A stretch of DNA of 64,000 bases from Micromonospora sp. M71_S20 (GTDB taxonomy: Bacteria; Actinomycetota; Actinomycetes; Mycobacteriales; Micromonosporaceae). Within the stretch, counting starts at the first letter, position 1. Each line of letters opens with the position of its first letter. The position numbers and the translations under genes were made by a program. Below are positions 26,002 through 34,610 of the stretch, piece after piece. The DNA lies in NCBI RefSeq assembly GCF_003664255.1, contig NZ_RCCV01000002.1, positions 746,501-810,500 of the forward strand. Direction: 5' to 3'. The notes below the pieces were generated by a model, which worked only from the letters and a program-made list of their open reading frames with translations, was not told the DNA's origin and searched no databases.

Positions 26002-27330
26002 ATGATGCAGAACGAAATGAGCCGGCGGCGCCTGCTCAGCCTCGGCCTCGGGCTCGGCGCCGCGGCCTCGCTGACCCTGGCCGGTTGCGGCGGTGGCGAC
26101 GACGACGCGGGCCCGGCGGCCGGCAACGGCGGCAAGGACTACACCGGCCCGAAGGTGGACCTGAAGCTGTGGAACGGCTTCACCGGCGGCGACGGCGACA
26201 TCTTCAAGGCGCTGGTGACCCAGTTCAACACCGAGCACCAGAACATCGCCGTCTCGATCGCCACGTACCAGTGGGAGGACTACTACAACAAGCTCCCCGG
26301 CGCGGCCTCCAGCGGCGCCGGCCCGGACATCGCGGTCATGCACATGGACCAGCTCGCCACGTTCGCCGCGCGCGGCGTGATCACCGAGCTGGACGACGTC
26401 GCCAAGACCCTGGAGCTCTCCGAGGGCGACTTCGCCCCCACCGTCTGGAAGGGTGGGCTCTACAACTCCAAGCGGTACGGAATCCCGCTGGACATGCACC
26501 CCCTCGGCTTCTACTACAACAAGGGGGTCATGCAGAAGGCCGGGCTGGACCCGAACAAGCCGCCGACGACGAAGGACGAGTACACCGCCGCGCTGACCGA
26601 GCTGAAGAAGTCCGGTGTGCAGGGCTTCTGGGTCAGCCCGTTCCAGTTCACCGGCGGCATGACCTTCTACTCCCTGCTGCACCAGTGGGGCGGCAGCGTC
26701 TTCGACGCCGAGGCCACCAAGGCCACCTTCAACTCCGACCAGGCCGTCGAGGCGTGCACCTGGCTGACCGACCTGATCAAGCAGGGCCACTCCCCGGCCA
26801 ACGTCGGCCAGGACGCCGACTACCTGGCCTTCAAGAGCGGCAAGAACGCCTTCAACTGGAACGGCATCTGGCAGATCAACGACCTGAAGAAGAGCCCGGA
26901 CATCCAGTGGGGCGTCGCGCCCCTGCCGCAGATCGGCACGCAGCCGGCCGCCTGGGCGAACTCGCACAACTTCACGATCGTCAAGCAGCGGGCCAACGAC
27001 GCCAACAAGGTCTCCGCGGCGAAGGTCTTCATCAACTGGCTCAGCCAGCACTCCCTCGACTGGGCCAAGGGCGGCCAGGTGCCGGCCCGCAAGGCCGTGC
27101 GGGACAGCGCCGACTTCAAGGCGTTGGCCGAGGTCAACGCGCTCGCCCCCGAGCTGGAGTACGCGGCCTTCCCGCCGGCGGCCCCGGGCCTCGGCGAGGT
27201 CATGACGACCTTCTACAACTCGTTCAACGAGGCGGCGCTCGGCAAGAAGTCGCCGAAGCAAGCGCTGGACGACGGGGTGACCAAGGCGAACAAGCAGCTG
27301 GAGGACAACCGCAAGAAGTACGGGAGCTGA
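26002..27330 (+). CDS. Sugar ABC transporter substrate-binding lipoprotein (CUT1)
   Basis: A 442-residue binding protein. The N-terminus has SRRRLLSLGLG (twin-arginine-like) and lipobox LAGC near residue 31, followed by a Gly/Asp linker. The mature part (KVDLKLWNGFTGGDGDIFKA, DIAVMHMDQLATFA, YGIPLDMHPLGFYYN) is typical of SBP family 1 for oligosaccharides. AAGGAG precedes ATG 26002. Lies 58 bp after the GH51 gene and just before two permeases, so the ligand is probably an arabino-oligosaccharide. Confidence 0.9.
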   Translation: MMQNEMSRRRLLSLGLGLGAAASLTLAGCGGGDDDAGPAAGNGGKDYTGPKVDLKLWNGFTGGDGDIFKALVTQFNTEHQNIAVSIATYQWEDYYNKLPGAASSGAGPDIAVMHMDQLATFAARGVITELDDVAKTLELSEGDFAPTVWKGGLYNSKRYGIPLDMHPLGFYYNKGVMQKAGLDPNKPPTTKDEYTAALTELKKSGVQGFWVSPFQFTGGMTFYSLLHQWGGSVFDAEATKATFNSDQAVEACTWLTDLIKQGHSPANVGQDADYLAFKSGKNAFNWNGIWQINDLKKSPDIQWGVAPLPQIGTQPAAWANSHNFTIVKQRANDANKVSAAKVFINWLSQHSLDWAKGGQVPARKAVRDSADFKALAEVNALAPELEYAAFPPAAPGLGEVMTTFYNSFNEAALGKKSPKQALDDGVTKANKQLEDNRKKYGS

Positions 27331-27336
27331 GTTCCC

Positions 27337-28302
27337 GTGGCGGACGTGATCGAGGCGGGGGCGGCGCGCGACGGCGCGCCGCCCCCGGCGGCCGACGCCG
27401 CCCGCCGGGGCGCCCTCGCGCGCCGGGCCGGACGGGCGACGCCGTACCTCTTCCTCGCCCCGTACCTGCTGCTGTTCGGGGTCTTCGGCCTGCTGCCGAT
27501 CCTGCTCGGCCTCTGGCTCAGCGTGCACCAGTGGGACTTCCAGCTGCCCAACCGGCCCTTCGTCGGGCTGGACAACTACCAGGAACTCTTCTCCAGCGAC
27601 TCGGCCGTCTACGGCGACTGGTGGCAGAGCGTCCGGGCGACGGCGATCTTCACCGTCTTCGCGGTGCCGCTGCTGGTGGTCGTCCCGCTCGGGCTGGCGC
27701 TGCTGCTGAACCGCTCGTTCCCGGGCCGGACCTTCTTCCGGGCGATCTACTTCGCGCCGTACGTGCTGGGCGTGGCGGTGATCGGCCTGCTCTGGCGGTT
27801 CCTGCTCGACGCCAACCTGGGCCTGGTCAACCGGCTCGCCGGGATGGTCGGGCTGCCGGCCGACACCCCCTGGGTGACGGACGTGCCGTGGGCGTGGGTC
27901 TCGCTGGTCGGGGTGACCGTGTGGTGGACCTCCGGCTTCAACGCGGTGATCTACCTGGCCGGGCTCCAGGACATCCCGCAGGAGCTGTACGAGGCGGCGA
28001 AGGTGGACGGCGCGAGCGCCTGGGAACGGTTCCGCCACGTCACGCTCCCCGGGCTGCGGCCGGTGCTGCTCTTCGTGATCACCACGACCGTGCTCGCCTC
28101 GGCGAACGTCTTCGGTCAGTCGTTCCTGATCACCCAGGGCGCGCCGGGCACGGAGACCCGCACGGTGGTCTGGTTCATCGTCGAGGAGGGGCTGCGGGAC
28201 AACGACGCCGGCCGCGCCGCCGCGATGAGCATCGTGTTCGCGCTGATGCTGGCGGTCGTGAGCATCGCCAACTTCCGCCTCTTCCGCTACCGGGAAGACT
28301 GA
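27337..28302 (+). CDS. Sugar ABC transporter permease (MalF-like)
   Basis: A 321-residue permease with six predicted membrane helices and the EAA loop (ELYEAAKVDGASAWERFRHVTLP), which contacts the ATPase. GTG start 6 bp after the binding-protein stop. A longer Ala/Arg-rich N-terminus precedes the first helix. Confidence 0.92.
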   Translation: MADVIEAGAARDGAPPPAADAARRGALARRAGRATPYLFLAPYLLLFGVFGLLPILLGLWLSVHQWDFQLPNRPFVGLDNYQELFSSDSAVYGDWWQSVRATAIFTVFAVPLLVVVPLGLALLLNRSFPGRTFFRAIYFAPYVLGVAVIGLLWRFLLDANLGLVNRLAGMVGLPADTPWVTDVPWAWVSLVGVTVWWTSGFNAVIYLAGLQDIPQELYEAAKVDGASAWERFRHVTLPGLRPVLLFVITTTVLASANVFGQSFLITQGAPGTETRTVVWFIVEEGLRDNDAGRAAAMSIVFALMLAVVSIANFRLFRYRED

Positions 28303-28312
28303 GGGGACCGCC

Positions 28313-29212
28313 ATGACGACGCCCACGCGCACCACGCGCGCCCCCGCGCCGACCAGCGCCGGCGCCCCGGCGACCGGCCGCGCCCCGGGGACCGCGCTGC
28401 GCCGGACCGCGCTCTACGCCACCCTGGTCGCGCTCGCCCTGGTCTTCCTGCTGCCGCTGGTGTGGATGGTCATCACCTCGCTGAAGACCTACACCGGGGC
28501 CCAGCAGATCCCGCCGACCTGGCTGCCGGACCCGATCTCCGGGTACGGCTACGAGCAGATCCTGAACAACGCGGCCAACCCCGTGCTGCGCTGGTTCGCC
28601 AACAGCATGCTGGCCGCCACCGCGCACGCGCTGCTGGTGCTGGCGACCGCCTCGATGGCCGCGTACGCCCTGGCCCGGATGCGGTTCCGCGGCCGTGGGG
28701 TGCTCTTCGCGCTGATCGTCGGGACGCTGTTCATCCCGCCGACCTCGCTGATCATCCCGAACTTCCTGATCGTCGACGAGCTGAACTGGATCGACACCCT
28801 GAGCGTGGTGATCGTCCCCGGGGCGGCGAGCGCGTTCGGGGTGTTCTTCCTGCGGCAGTTCTTCCTCTCCCTGCCCCGGGAGCTGGAGGAGGCCGCGGTG
28901 CTGGACGGGGCCAACCAGTGGCAGATCTTCTGGAAGGTGGTGCTGCCGCTGTCCAGGCCGGCGCTGGCCACGCTGGCGGTGCTGTCGTTCCTCACCAACT
29001 GGAACGACTTCCTCTGGCCGATCTTCGTGCTGTTCAGCCCGGAGACGCTCACCCTGCCGCCGGGCCTGGGCCTGCTCCAGGGCTCCTACGTCACCGACTA
29101 CCCGGTGATCATGGCGGGGGCGGTGCTGGCCAGCGTGCCGGTGCTGATCCTCTTCGTGCTCGCCCAGCGGCACATCATCCAGGGCGTCTCCCGCAGCGGG
29201 CTGAAGGGATGA
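28313..29212 (+). CDS. Sugar ABC transporter permease (MalG-like)
   Basis: A 299-residue permease, six helices, EAA loop ELEEAAVLDGANQWQIFWKVVLP. It starts 10 bp after the partner permease with GAGGGGA upstream. No ATPase gene lies in the operon, so the importer probably uses a shared ATPase such as MsiK, as many actinomycete CUT1 systems do. Confidence 0.92.
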   Translation: MTTPTRTTRAPAPTSAGAPATGRAPGTALRRTALYATLVALALVFLLPLVWMVITSLKTYTGAQQIPPTWLPDPISGYGYEQILNNAANPVLRWFANSMLAATAHALLVLATASMAAYALARMRFRGRGVLFALIVGTLFIPPTSLIIPNFLIVDELNWIDTLSVVIVPGAASAFGVFFLRQFFLSLPRELEEAAVLDGANQWQIFWKVVLPLSRPALATLAVLSFLTNWNDFLWPIFVLFSPETLTLPPGLGLLQGSYVTDYPVIMAGAVLASVPVLILFVLAQRHIIQGVSRSGLKG

Positions 29213-30225
29213 CGGTCGGGACGGCCCGGCGGCGCGGCGCGGCGGCGGTGCTCGCCGCCGCGCTGCTCGCCGCCGGTTGCGGTGGTGGAGAAGAACCTTC
29301 GAGCACGGGAGACGACGCGCGCATGTTCACCAACCCGGTCGTACGCACCGACGCGCCCGACCCGCAGGCGATCCGGGTGGGCGACACCTGGTACCTGTTC
29401 CACACCAACGCCGGCGGCCGCAACGTCCCGGTGCTCACCTCCCGGGACCTGGTCGACTGGACCCCGGCCGGGGACGCGCTGCCGGAACTGCCGGCCTGGG
29501 CGGACGCCGGGAAGACCTGGGCACCCGAGGCGATCGAACTGGCCCCGGGCCGGTTCGCGCTCTACTACACCGTCGCCGGGCGCGAGTCGGGGCGGCAGTG
29601 CGTCGGGCGGGCCGTGGCGAGCGCGCCGCAGGGGCCGTACCGGGACGACTCGACCGGCCCGCTGATCTGCCAGGCGGAGCTGGGCGGGGCGATCGACGCC
29701 AGCCCGTTCCGCGACGCCGACGGCAGCCTCTGGCTGCTGTGGAAGAACGACGGCAACGCCATCGGGGTGGACACCTGGATCTGGTCGCAGCGCCTCTCGG
29801 ACGACGGGCTGCGCCTGGTCGGCGAGCCGACGAAGCTGCTGAAGCAGACCGAGCCGTGGGAGGGCACCCTGATCGAGGGCCCGTTCCTGCACCGGCAGGA
29901 CGGGAAGCTGTTCCTGTTCTTCGCCGCGAACGCCTACGACCGGGCCGAGTACGCGGAGGGCTACGCGGTCTGCGAGTCGCCGGCCGGGCCGTGCGTGAAG
30001 GCCCCGGAGAACCCGATCCTGAAGACCAACGAGGTCGCCTCCGGGCCGGGGCACGCCTCGATGGTGGTCAAGGACGGGCGCAACTGGCTGCTCTACCACG
30101 CCTGGCCGCCCGGTCAGGAGGGCACCGTCGACCCGGGCCGCCAGGTCTGGCTCGACGAGGTCGTCTGGACCGACGGCAAGCCCGTCGTCAAGGGCCCGAC
30201 GGCGGGGCCCCAGCTGAGGCCCTGA
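29209..30225 (+). CDS. Secreted GH43-family lipoprotein glycosidase
   Basis: A 338-residue lipoprotein: signal with lipobox LAAGC (Cys24), then a five-bladed propeller of family GH43. The general base Asp51 is in TDAPDPQAI, the second Asp in GAIDASPF and the acid Glu in LIEGPFL. Members cut arabinan, arabinoxylan or xylan side chains. Attached outside the cell, it would feed products to the ABC importer encoded just upstream. ATG 29209 overlaps the permease stop by 4 bp. The operon thus has an outer enzyme, an importer and an inner GH51 enzyme. Confidence 0.88.
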   Translation: MTVGTARRRGAAAVLAAALLAAGCGGGEEPSSTGDDARMFTNPVVRTDAPDPQAIRVGDTWYLFHTNAGGRNVPVLTSRDLVDWTPAGDALPELPAWADAGKTWAPEAIELAPGRFALYYTVAGRESGRQCVGRAVASAPQGPYRDDSTGPLICQAELGGAIDASPFRDADGSLWLLWKNDGNAIGVDTWIWSQRLSDDGLRLVGEPTKLLKQTEPWEGTLIEGPFLHRQDGKLFLFFAANAYDRAEYAEGYAVCESPAGPCVKAPENPILKTNEVASGPGHASMVVKDGRNWLLYHAWPPGQEGTVDPGRQVWLDEVVWTDGKPVVKGPTAGPQLRP

Positions 30226-30239
30226 CGGCCGGAGACACC

Positions 30240-30278
30240 GACAGCGCGGCACCCGACAGGATCGGGTGCCGCGCTGTC
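30240..30278. terminator. Strong hairpin terminator of the arabinoside operon
   Basis: GACAGCGCGGCACCCG (30240-30255) and CGGGTGCCGCGCTGTC (30263-30278) form a perfect 16-bp stem with a 7-base loop, 14 bp after the GH43 stop and 63 bp from the convergent permease gene. Confidence 0.9.
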
Positions 30279-30341
30279 CTCGTACGCCAGGGGAAGCGCG
30301 ACCGAACCGCGACGGCCGACCCCACCCCGCGGCCAGCCGGA

Positions 30342-31835
30342 TCAGACGGAAGCCGGTTCTCGGGAGTCGGCGGACGAGGAACGCCGGGCGAGGCGGTTGC
30401 GGCGGTAGCCGTAGCCGAAGTAGATCAGCACGCCGAGCAGCATCCACGCGGCGAACCGCAGCCAGGTCTCCACCGACAGGTTCAGCATCAGGTAGAAGCA
30501 GGCCAGCGCCGACACGATCGGCAGCACGGGGGAGAACGGCACCCGGAACGGCCGGTCCAGGTCCGGGCGCTTGCGGCGCAGGATCGGCACCGCGACAGAG
30601 ACCAGCACGAACGCCGCGAGCGCGCCGATGCTGACCAGGTCGGCCAGGGCCGACAGCGGCAGGAAGCCGGCGAGCAGCGCGACCGCCACCGTCATGACGG
30701 CCGAGATCCGGTACGGGGTGCCCCAGCGCGGGTGCACCTTCGCGATCGACGGCGGGATCAGCCCGTCGCGGCTGATGGCGAAGCCGATCCGGCCCATGGC
30801 CACCAGGTCGACCAGGATCACGCTGGTCAGGCCGGCGACGGCGGCGATGGAGACGAGGATGCCGGCCCACTCGGCGCCGACCGCGTTGAAGGCCGCCGCG
30901 ATCGGGGCGCCCCGGTCGATCTCGGTGTACGGCACCATGCCCACCACGACCAGCGAGACGCCGATGTACAGCACCGTGGAGATCAGCAGCGTGCCGAGCA
31001 GGCCGAGGGTGAGGTCCCGGCGGGGCCGCTTCGTCTCCTCGCCGAGGTTGGCGACCGCCTCGAAGCCGGTGTACGCGAAGAAGACCACCGCGGCGGCGCT
31101 GAGCACGCCCACGAAGCCGAACACCGAGGGCTCCAGGCCGAAGAGCGCCTGGGTGACGGGCTGCTTGATGCCGTCCTCGCTGCCGTCGGCGGGCTTCGCC
31201 GACGGGATGAACGGGGTGAGGTTGGCGGCCTTCACGAAGAACAGGCCGGCGACCACGATGAAGACGCAGATGGCGACCTTGACCAGCACCAGCAGGTTGG
31301 TCACCCGGGCCGACTCGCGGATGCCGACGATCGCCACGACGCCGAGCAGCAGCACGATGCCGATCGCGCCGACGTTGACGACGCTGCCCTCCTCGCCGAA
31401 CCACGCGGTGGGCAGGCCGACGAGTTCGGCCAGGTAGCCGGACCAGCCGCGCGCCACCACCGCCGCGCCGAGGGCGAACTCCAGCAGCAGGTCCCAGCCG
31501 ATGATCCAGGCGACGATCTCGCCCATGGTCGCGTACGCGTAGGTGTAGGCGCTGCCGGCGGCCGGCACGCTCGACGCCAGCTCGGCGTAGCAGAGGGCGG
31601 CGAGCAGGGCGACCAGGCCGGCGATGGCGAACGAGATCACCACGCCGGGCCCCGCGCTGTCGCGGGCCTCGATGCCCGTGAGCGTGAAGATGCCGGTGCC
31701 GATCACGATGCCGATGCCGAAGCCGGTGAGGTCGCGGGCGCCGAGCCGGCGCTTCAGGCCGGGCCCGCCGTCTTCGCCGTCGGCCTCGCTCTGCGCGATC
31801 ACGTCCCCGATCGGTTTGGTACGCAGCACGGACAC
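30342..31835 (-). CDS. APC-family amino acid permease (cationic amino acid transporter-like)
   Basis: A 497-residue protein with about twelve membrane helices. LGARDLTGFGIGIVIGTGIF is the conserved first-helix motif of APC carriers, and the region LCYAELASSVPAAGSAYTYAYATMGE identifies the CAT subgroup (YfnA-like), which moves basic or branched amino acids by proton coupling. GTG 31835 is chosen because GGAGGGG lies eight bases upstream; ten more codons are open before it. Monocistronic. Confidence 0.88.
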   Translation of the reverse strand: MSVLRTKPIGDVIAQSEADGEDGGPGLKRRLGARDLTGFGIGIVIGTGIFTLTGIEARDSAGPGVVISFAIAGLVALLAALCYAELASSVPAAGSAYTYAYATMGEIVAWIIGWDLLLEFALGAAVVARGWSGYLAELVGLPTAWFGEEGSVVNVGAIGIVLLLGVVAIVGIRESARVTNLLVLVKVAICVFIVVAGLFFVKAANLTPFIPSAKPADGSEDGIKQPVTQALFGLEPSVFGFVGVLSAAAVVFFAYTGFEAVANLGEETKRPRRDLTLGLLGTLLISTVLYIGVSLVVVGMVPYTEIDRGAPIAAAFNAVGAEWAGILVSIAAVAGLTSVILVDLVAMGRIGFAISRDGLIPPSIAKVHPRWGTPYRISAVMTVAVALLAGFLPLSALADLVSIGALAAFVLVSVAVPILRRKRPDLDRPFRVPFSPVLPIVSALACFYLMLNLSVETWLRFAAWMLLGVLIYFGYGYRRNRLARRSSSADSREPASV

Positions 31836-32156
31836 CGTGGTCACCCCTCCCACCGTCCGGACCACCCTGGTGGCGGCCGGTGACCGGCGATGCTACCCAG
31901 GATGGACCCCCTCAATCCCCACGTCTCGGGTCATTCGGGCCACCACCCGCCGTGTGCGTCCCGCCACGGCGCGTCCCGTGAGCCCGGCCACAAAGGGGAG
32001 CCGACGTCGACGGACGGATCGATCCCGTCCAGACTCTTGCGCAGAGCCCGTGAGGTGTGAAAATTTCCTACCAGCGGCAGATTTTCAACGGCGAATCTTG
32101 CCGTCTGTGCCGCGACGAACCCCTGACACGGGAGCCCCAACGAAGGGACACACCGC
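31836..32156. promoter_or_regulatory. Divergent promoter region with overlapping inverted repeats
   Basis: This 321-bp stretch separates the amino acid permease from the GHL10 gene. Near the latter, TGAAAAT (32058-32064) pairs with ATTTTCA (32081-32087), and CGGCAGATT pairs, with one bulge, with AATCTTGCCG just downstream (about 32076-32104). These AT-rich segments stand out from the GC-rich surroundings and are about 55-95 bp before the GHL10 start. Alternative hairpins or operators are possible; no gene seen. Confidence 0.45.
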
Positions 32157-33821
32157 ATGAAGGCAACTCGGCTCGGAGCCGCCGGGCTGGCCGCCGCACT
32201 GCTCGGCGCGCTCGTCGCCGCCACCCCGGCGAGCGCGGCCCCCGACGCGGCGACCACCGCCGCCTCCACCACCTCCTGCGTCACCGACCCGGCCACGCCG
32301 AAGCGGCAGTTCCGGGCCATGTGGATCTCCTCGGTCGTCAACATCGACTGGCCGAGCAAGGCGTCCCAGACCTCGCCGGACCGCGTCGCCACGCAGCAGG
32401 CCGAGTACCGCCAGCTGCTCGACCTCGCCGAGCGGCTCAACCACAACGCCGTGGTCGTCCAGGTCCGGCCGACCGCCGACGCGTTCTGGCCGTCGCCCCA
32501 CGAGCCCTGGTCGGAGTACCTGACCGGGGTCCGCGGCGAGAACCCGGGCTGGGACCCGCTGAAGTTCGTGGTCGAGGAGGCGCACAAGCGCAACCTGGAG
32601 TTCCACGCCTGGTTCAACCCGTACCGCGTCTCCATGCCCGCCCCGGGCGGTGCCGGCGCCGACATCAACCAGCTCGCGCCGAACCACCCGGTCCGCGAGC
32701 ACCCCGAGTGGACCTTCGCCTACCCGCCGGCCGGCGTCGCCGGCAGCCGGCTCTACTACAACCCCGGCATCCCGGAGGTCCGCGAGTTCGTGCAGACCGC
32801 GATGATGGACGCGGTCAAGCGGTACGACGTCGACGGCGTGCACTTCGACGACTACTTCTACCCCTACCCGAGCGGCACCCACCAGGTGCCCGACGACGCC
32901 ACCTTCGCGGCGCACAACCGGGGCTTCACCGACAAGGCCGACTGGCGGCGGGACAACATCAACCTGCTGATCCAGGAGATGAACGCCAAGATCAAGGCCG
33001 AGAAGCCGTGGGTGAAGTTCGGCGTCAGCCCGTTCGGCATCTGGCGCAACCAGTCGGCCGACCCGCTGGGCTCGGACACCACCGGCAGCCAGTCGTACGA
33101 CATCATCTCCGCCGACACCCGCAAGTGGGTCAAGGAGGAGTGGATCGACTACATCGTGCCGCAGCTCTACTGGTACATGGGCCAGTACCCGGCCGCCGAC
33201 TACACCCGGCTGGTGCCGTGGTGGGCGGACGTGGTCAAGGGCACCCGGGTGCAGCTCTACATCGGGCAGGCCGACTACAAGAGCGGTGACCCGGCCTACG
33301 GCTCGTTCTGGATGAACCCGCAGGAGCTGTCCAACCACCTCACGCTGAACCGGCAGTACCCGGAGGTCCTGGGCAACGTCCACTTCTCGGCCGTGCAGGT
33401 GCGGGCCAACCGGCTCGGCGCGACCGACATCTACGCCGCCGAGCACTACTCCCGCCCGGCGCTGATCCCGACCATGCCGCACCTGCCGAAGAAGCCGCTG
33501 CTCATGCCGGTGGTCACCAAGGCCGCACGGCAGTCCGACGGGGTCCGCCTGAACTGGCTCCAGCCGGCGGACGGCGTGGGCCCGCTCGGCACCGCCACGT
33601 CGTACGCGGTCTACCGCTTCGACGGGGTCGGCCTGGCCGGCCGGTGCGACTTCGCCGACGCGGCGCACCTCGTCGACACGGTCCGCGCCGACGCGGGCAC
33701 CCGGACGCAGTCCTGGGTGGACACCACCGCCGAGGCCGGCAAGCGGTACACCTACTACGTGACCGCGCTCGACCGACTGGCGAACGAGAGCCCGGCCAGC
33801 CCGCCGGCGTTCGTCCGCTGA
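32157..33821 (+). CDS. Secreted GHL10 (DUF187/YngK-like) glycoside hydrolase
   Basis: A 554-residue exported protein. Signal peptide ends near PASAAPD. The barrel domain starts with RAMWISSVVNIDWP and includes VQVRPTADAFWPSPHEPWSEYLTG, FHAWFNPYR and GVHFDDYFYP, all typical of the GHL10 family related to GH10/GH13 hydrolases and found in glycan-degrading bacteria. The last 100 residues (KKPLLMPVVTKAARQ to the end) look like a fibronectin type III domain. Substrate not known experimentally for most members. Stands alone. Confidence 0.88.
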   Translation: MKATRLGAAGLAAALLGALVAATPASAAPDAATTAASTTSCVTDPATPKRQFRAMWISSVVNIDWPSKASQTSPDRVATQQAEYRQLLDLAERLNHNAVVVQVRPTADAFWPSPHEPWSEYLTGVRGENPGWDPLKFVVEEAHKRNLEFHAWFNPYRVSMPAPGGAGADINQLAPNHPVREHPEWTFAYPPAGVAGSRLYYNPGIPEVREFVQTAMMDAVKRYDVDGVHFDDYFYPYPSGTHQVPDDATFAAHNRGFTDKADWRRDNINLLIQEMNAKIKAEKPWVKFGVSPFGIWRNQSADPLGSDTTGSQSYDIISADTRKWVKEEWIDYIVPQLYWYMGQYPAADYTRLVPWWADVVKGTRVQLYIGQADYKSGDPAYGSFWMNPQELSNHLTLNRQYPEVLGNVHFSAVQVRANRLGATDIYAAEHYSRPALIPTMPHLPKKPLLMPVVTKAARQSDGVRLNWLQPADGVGPLGTATSYAVYRFDGVGLAGRCDFADAAHLVDTVRADAGTRTQSWVDTTAEAGKRYTYYVTALDRLANESPASPPAFVR

Positions 33822-33832
33822 CGTCCCACCGG

Positions 33833-33862
33833 ATGCCCCGGGTGCCCTGGCACCCGGGGCAT
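33833..33862 (+). terminator. Hairpin terminator of the GHL10 gene
   Basis: ATGCCCCGGGTGCC (33833-33846) and GGCACCCGGGGCAT (33849-33862) form a perfect 14-bp stem, followed by a fairly T-rich TTCGTCTGTTT. It starts 12 bp after the stop. Confidence 0.85.
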
Positions 33863-33999
33863 TCGTCTGTTTCGACGCCTGTCACCAAATGTTCGCGGGC
33901 ACCGCACCCCCCGGAGCCATTCATGATCGACACTGTTCGGCACTCCGGTGACCCGCCGGTAACCCCCGTCCCGCCCGCACATCCCCCGCGGAGGTACCC

Positions 34000-34536
34000 G
34001 TGCCCAGACGCCTCACCACCCTGTTCGCCTCGGCCGCGCTCACGATGCTCTTCGTCTTCGGGGTCTCCTCCCCCGCCGCCGCCGTCACGACCTCGCAGAA
34101 GCTGTCCGTCCTCTCCAGCTGGACGCAGACGAGCGCCACCAGCTACAACTCCTGGAACTCCGGCCGGCTCAACCAGGGCGCCTGGGCGGCGTACGGATTC
34201 AACTGGTCGACCGACTACTGCTCGTCCAGCCCGGACAACCCGCTCGGCTTCAAGTTCAGCCTCTCCTGCTACCGGCACGACTTCGGCTACCGCAACTACA
34301 AGGCGATGAGCCGGTTCTCGGCCAACAAGGCCCGCCTCGACAGCGCCTTCTACGCCGACCTGAAGCGGGTCTGCGCCACGTACAACGCCGCCGTGCGGCC
34401 CGCCTGCACCAGCCTCGCCTGGACGTACTACCAGGCCGTCAGCGCCTTCGGCTCCGTCGCCGCCGTGCAGCAGGCCGACATCGACCGCGCCGCCCGGATG
34501 AAGGCCGACGCCGAGCGCCGCGCCGGCCTGAGCTGA
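34000..34536 (+). CDS. Secreted prokaryotic phospholipase A2
   Basis: A 178-residue exported enzyme. GTG start with GGAGGT four bases upstream; signal peptide ends SSPAAA. The mature domain of about 120 residues contains CSSSPDNPLGFKF and the catalytic pair in CYRHDFGYRNYK, as in the Streptomyces violaceoruber PLA2 family, with four Cys for two disulfides. It would release fatty acids from phospholipids outside the cell using calcium. The last 35 residues form a basic, Ala-rich helix. Monocistronic. Confidence 0.88.
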   Translation: MPRRLTTLFASAALTMLFVFGVSSPAAAVTTSQKLSVLSSWTQTSATSYNSWNSGRLNQGAWAAYGFNWSTDYCSSSPDNPLGFKFSLSCYRHDFGYRNYKAMSRFSANKARLDSAFYADLKRVCATYNAAVRPACTSLAWTYYQAVSAFGSVAAVQQADIDRAARMKADAERRAGLS

Positions 34537-34553
34537 CCGACCCGTACCGCCCA

Positions 34554-34593
34554 GGGGTTCGCGTCCCCGGCCCGCCCGGGTGACGCGGACCCC
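34554..34593. terminator. Hairpin between convergent PLA2 and cyclase genes
   Basis: GGGGTTCGCGTC (34554-34565) pairs with GACGCGGACCCC (34582-34593), one G-T type mismatch, 16-base loop. It lies 17 bp after the PLA2 stop and 17 bp from the convergent gene end. Confidence 0.65.
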
Positions 34594-34610
34594 GACCGGC
34601 GGGGGTGTCG

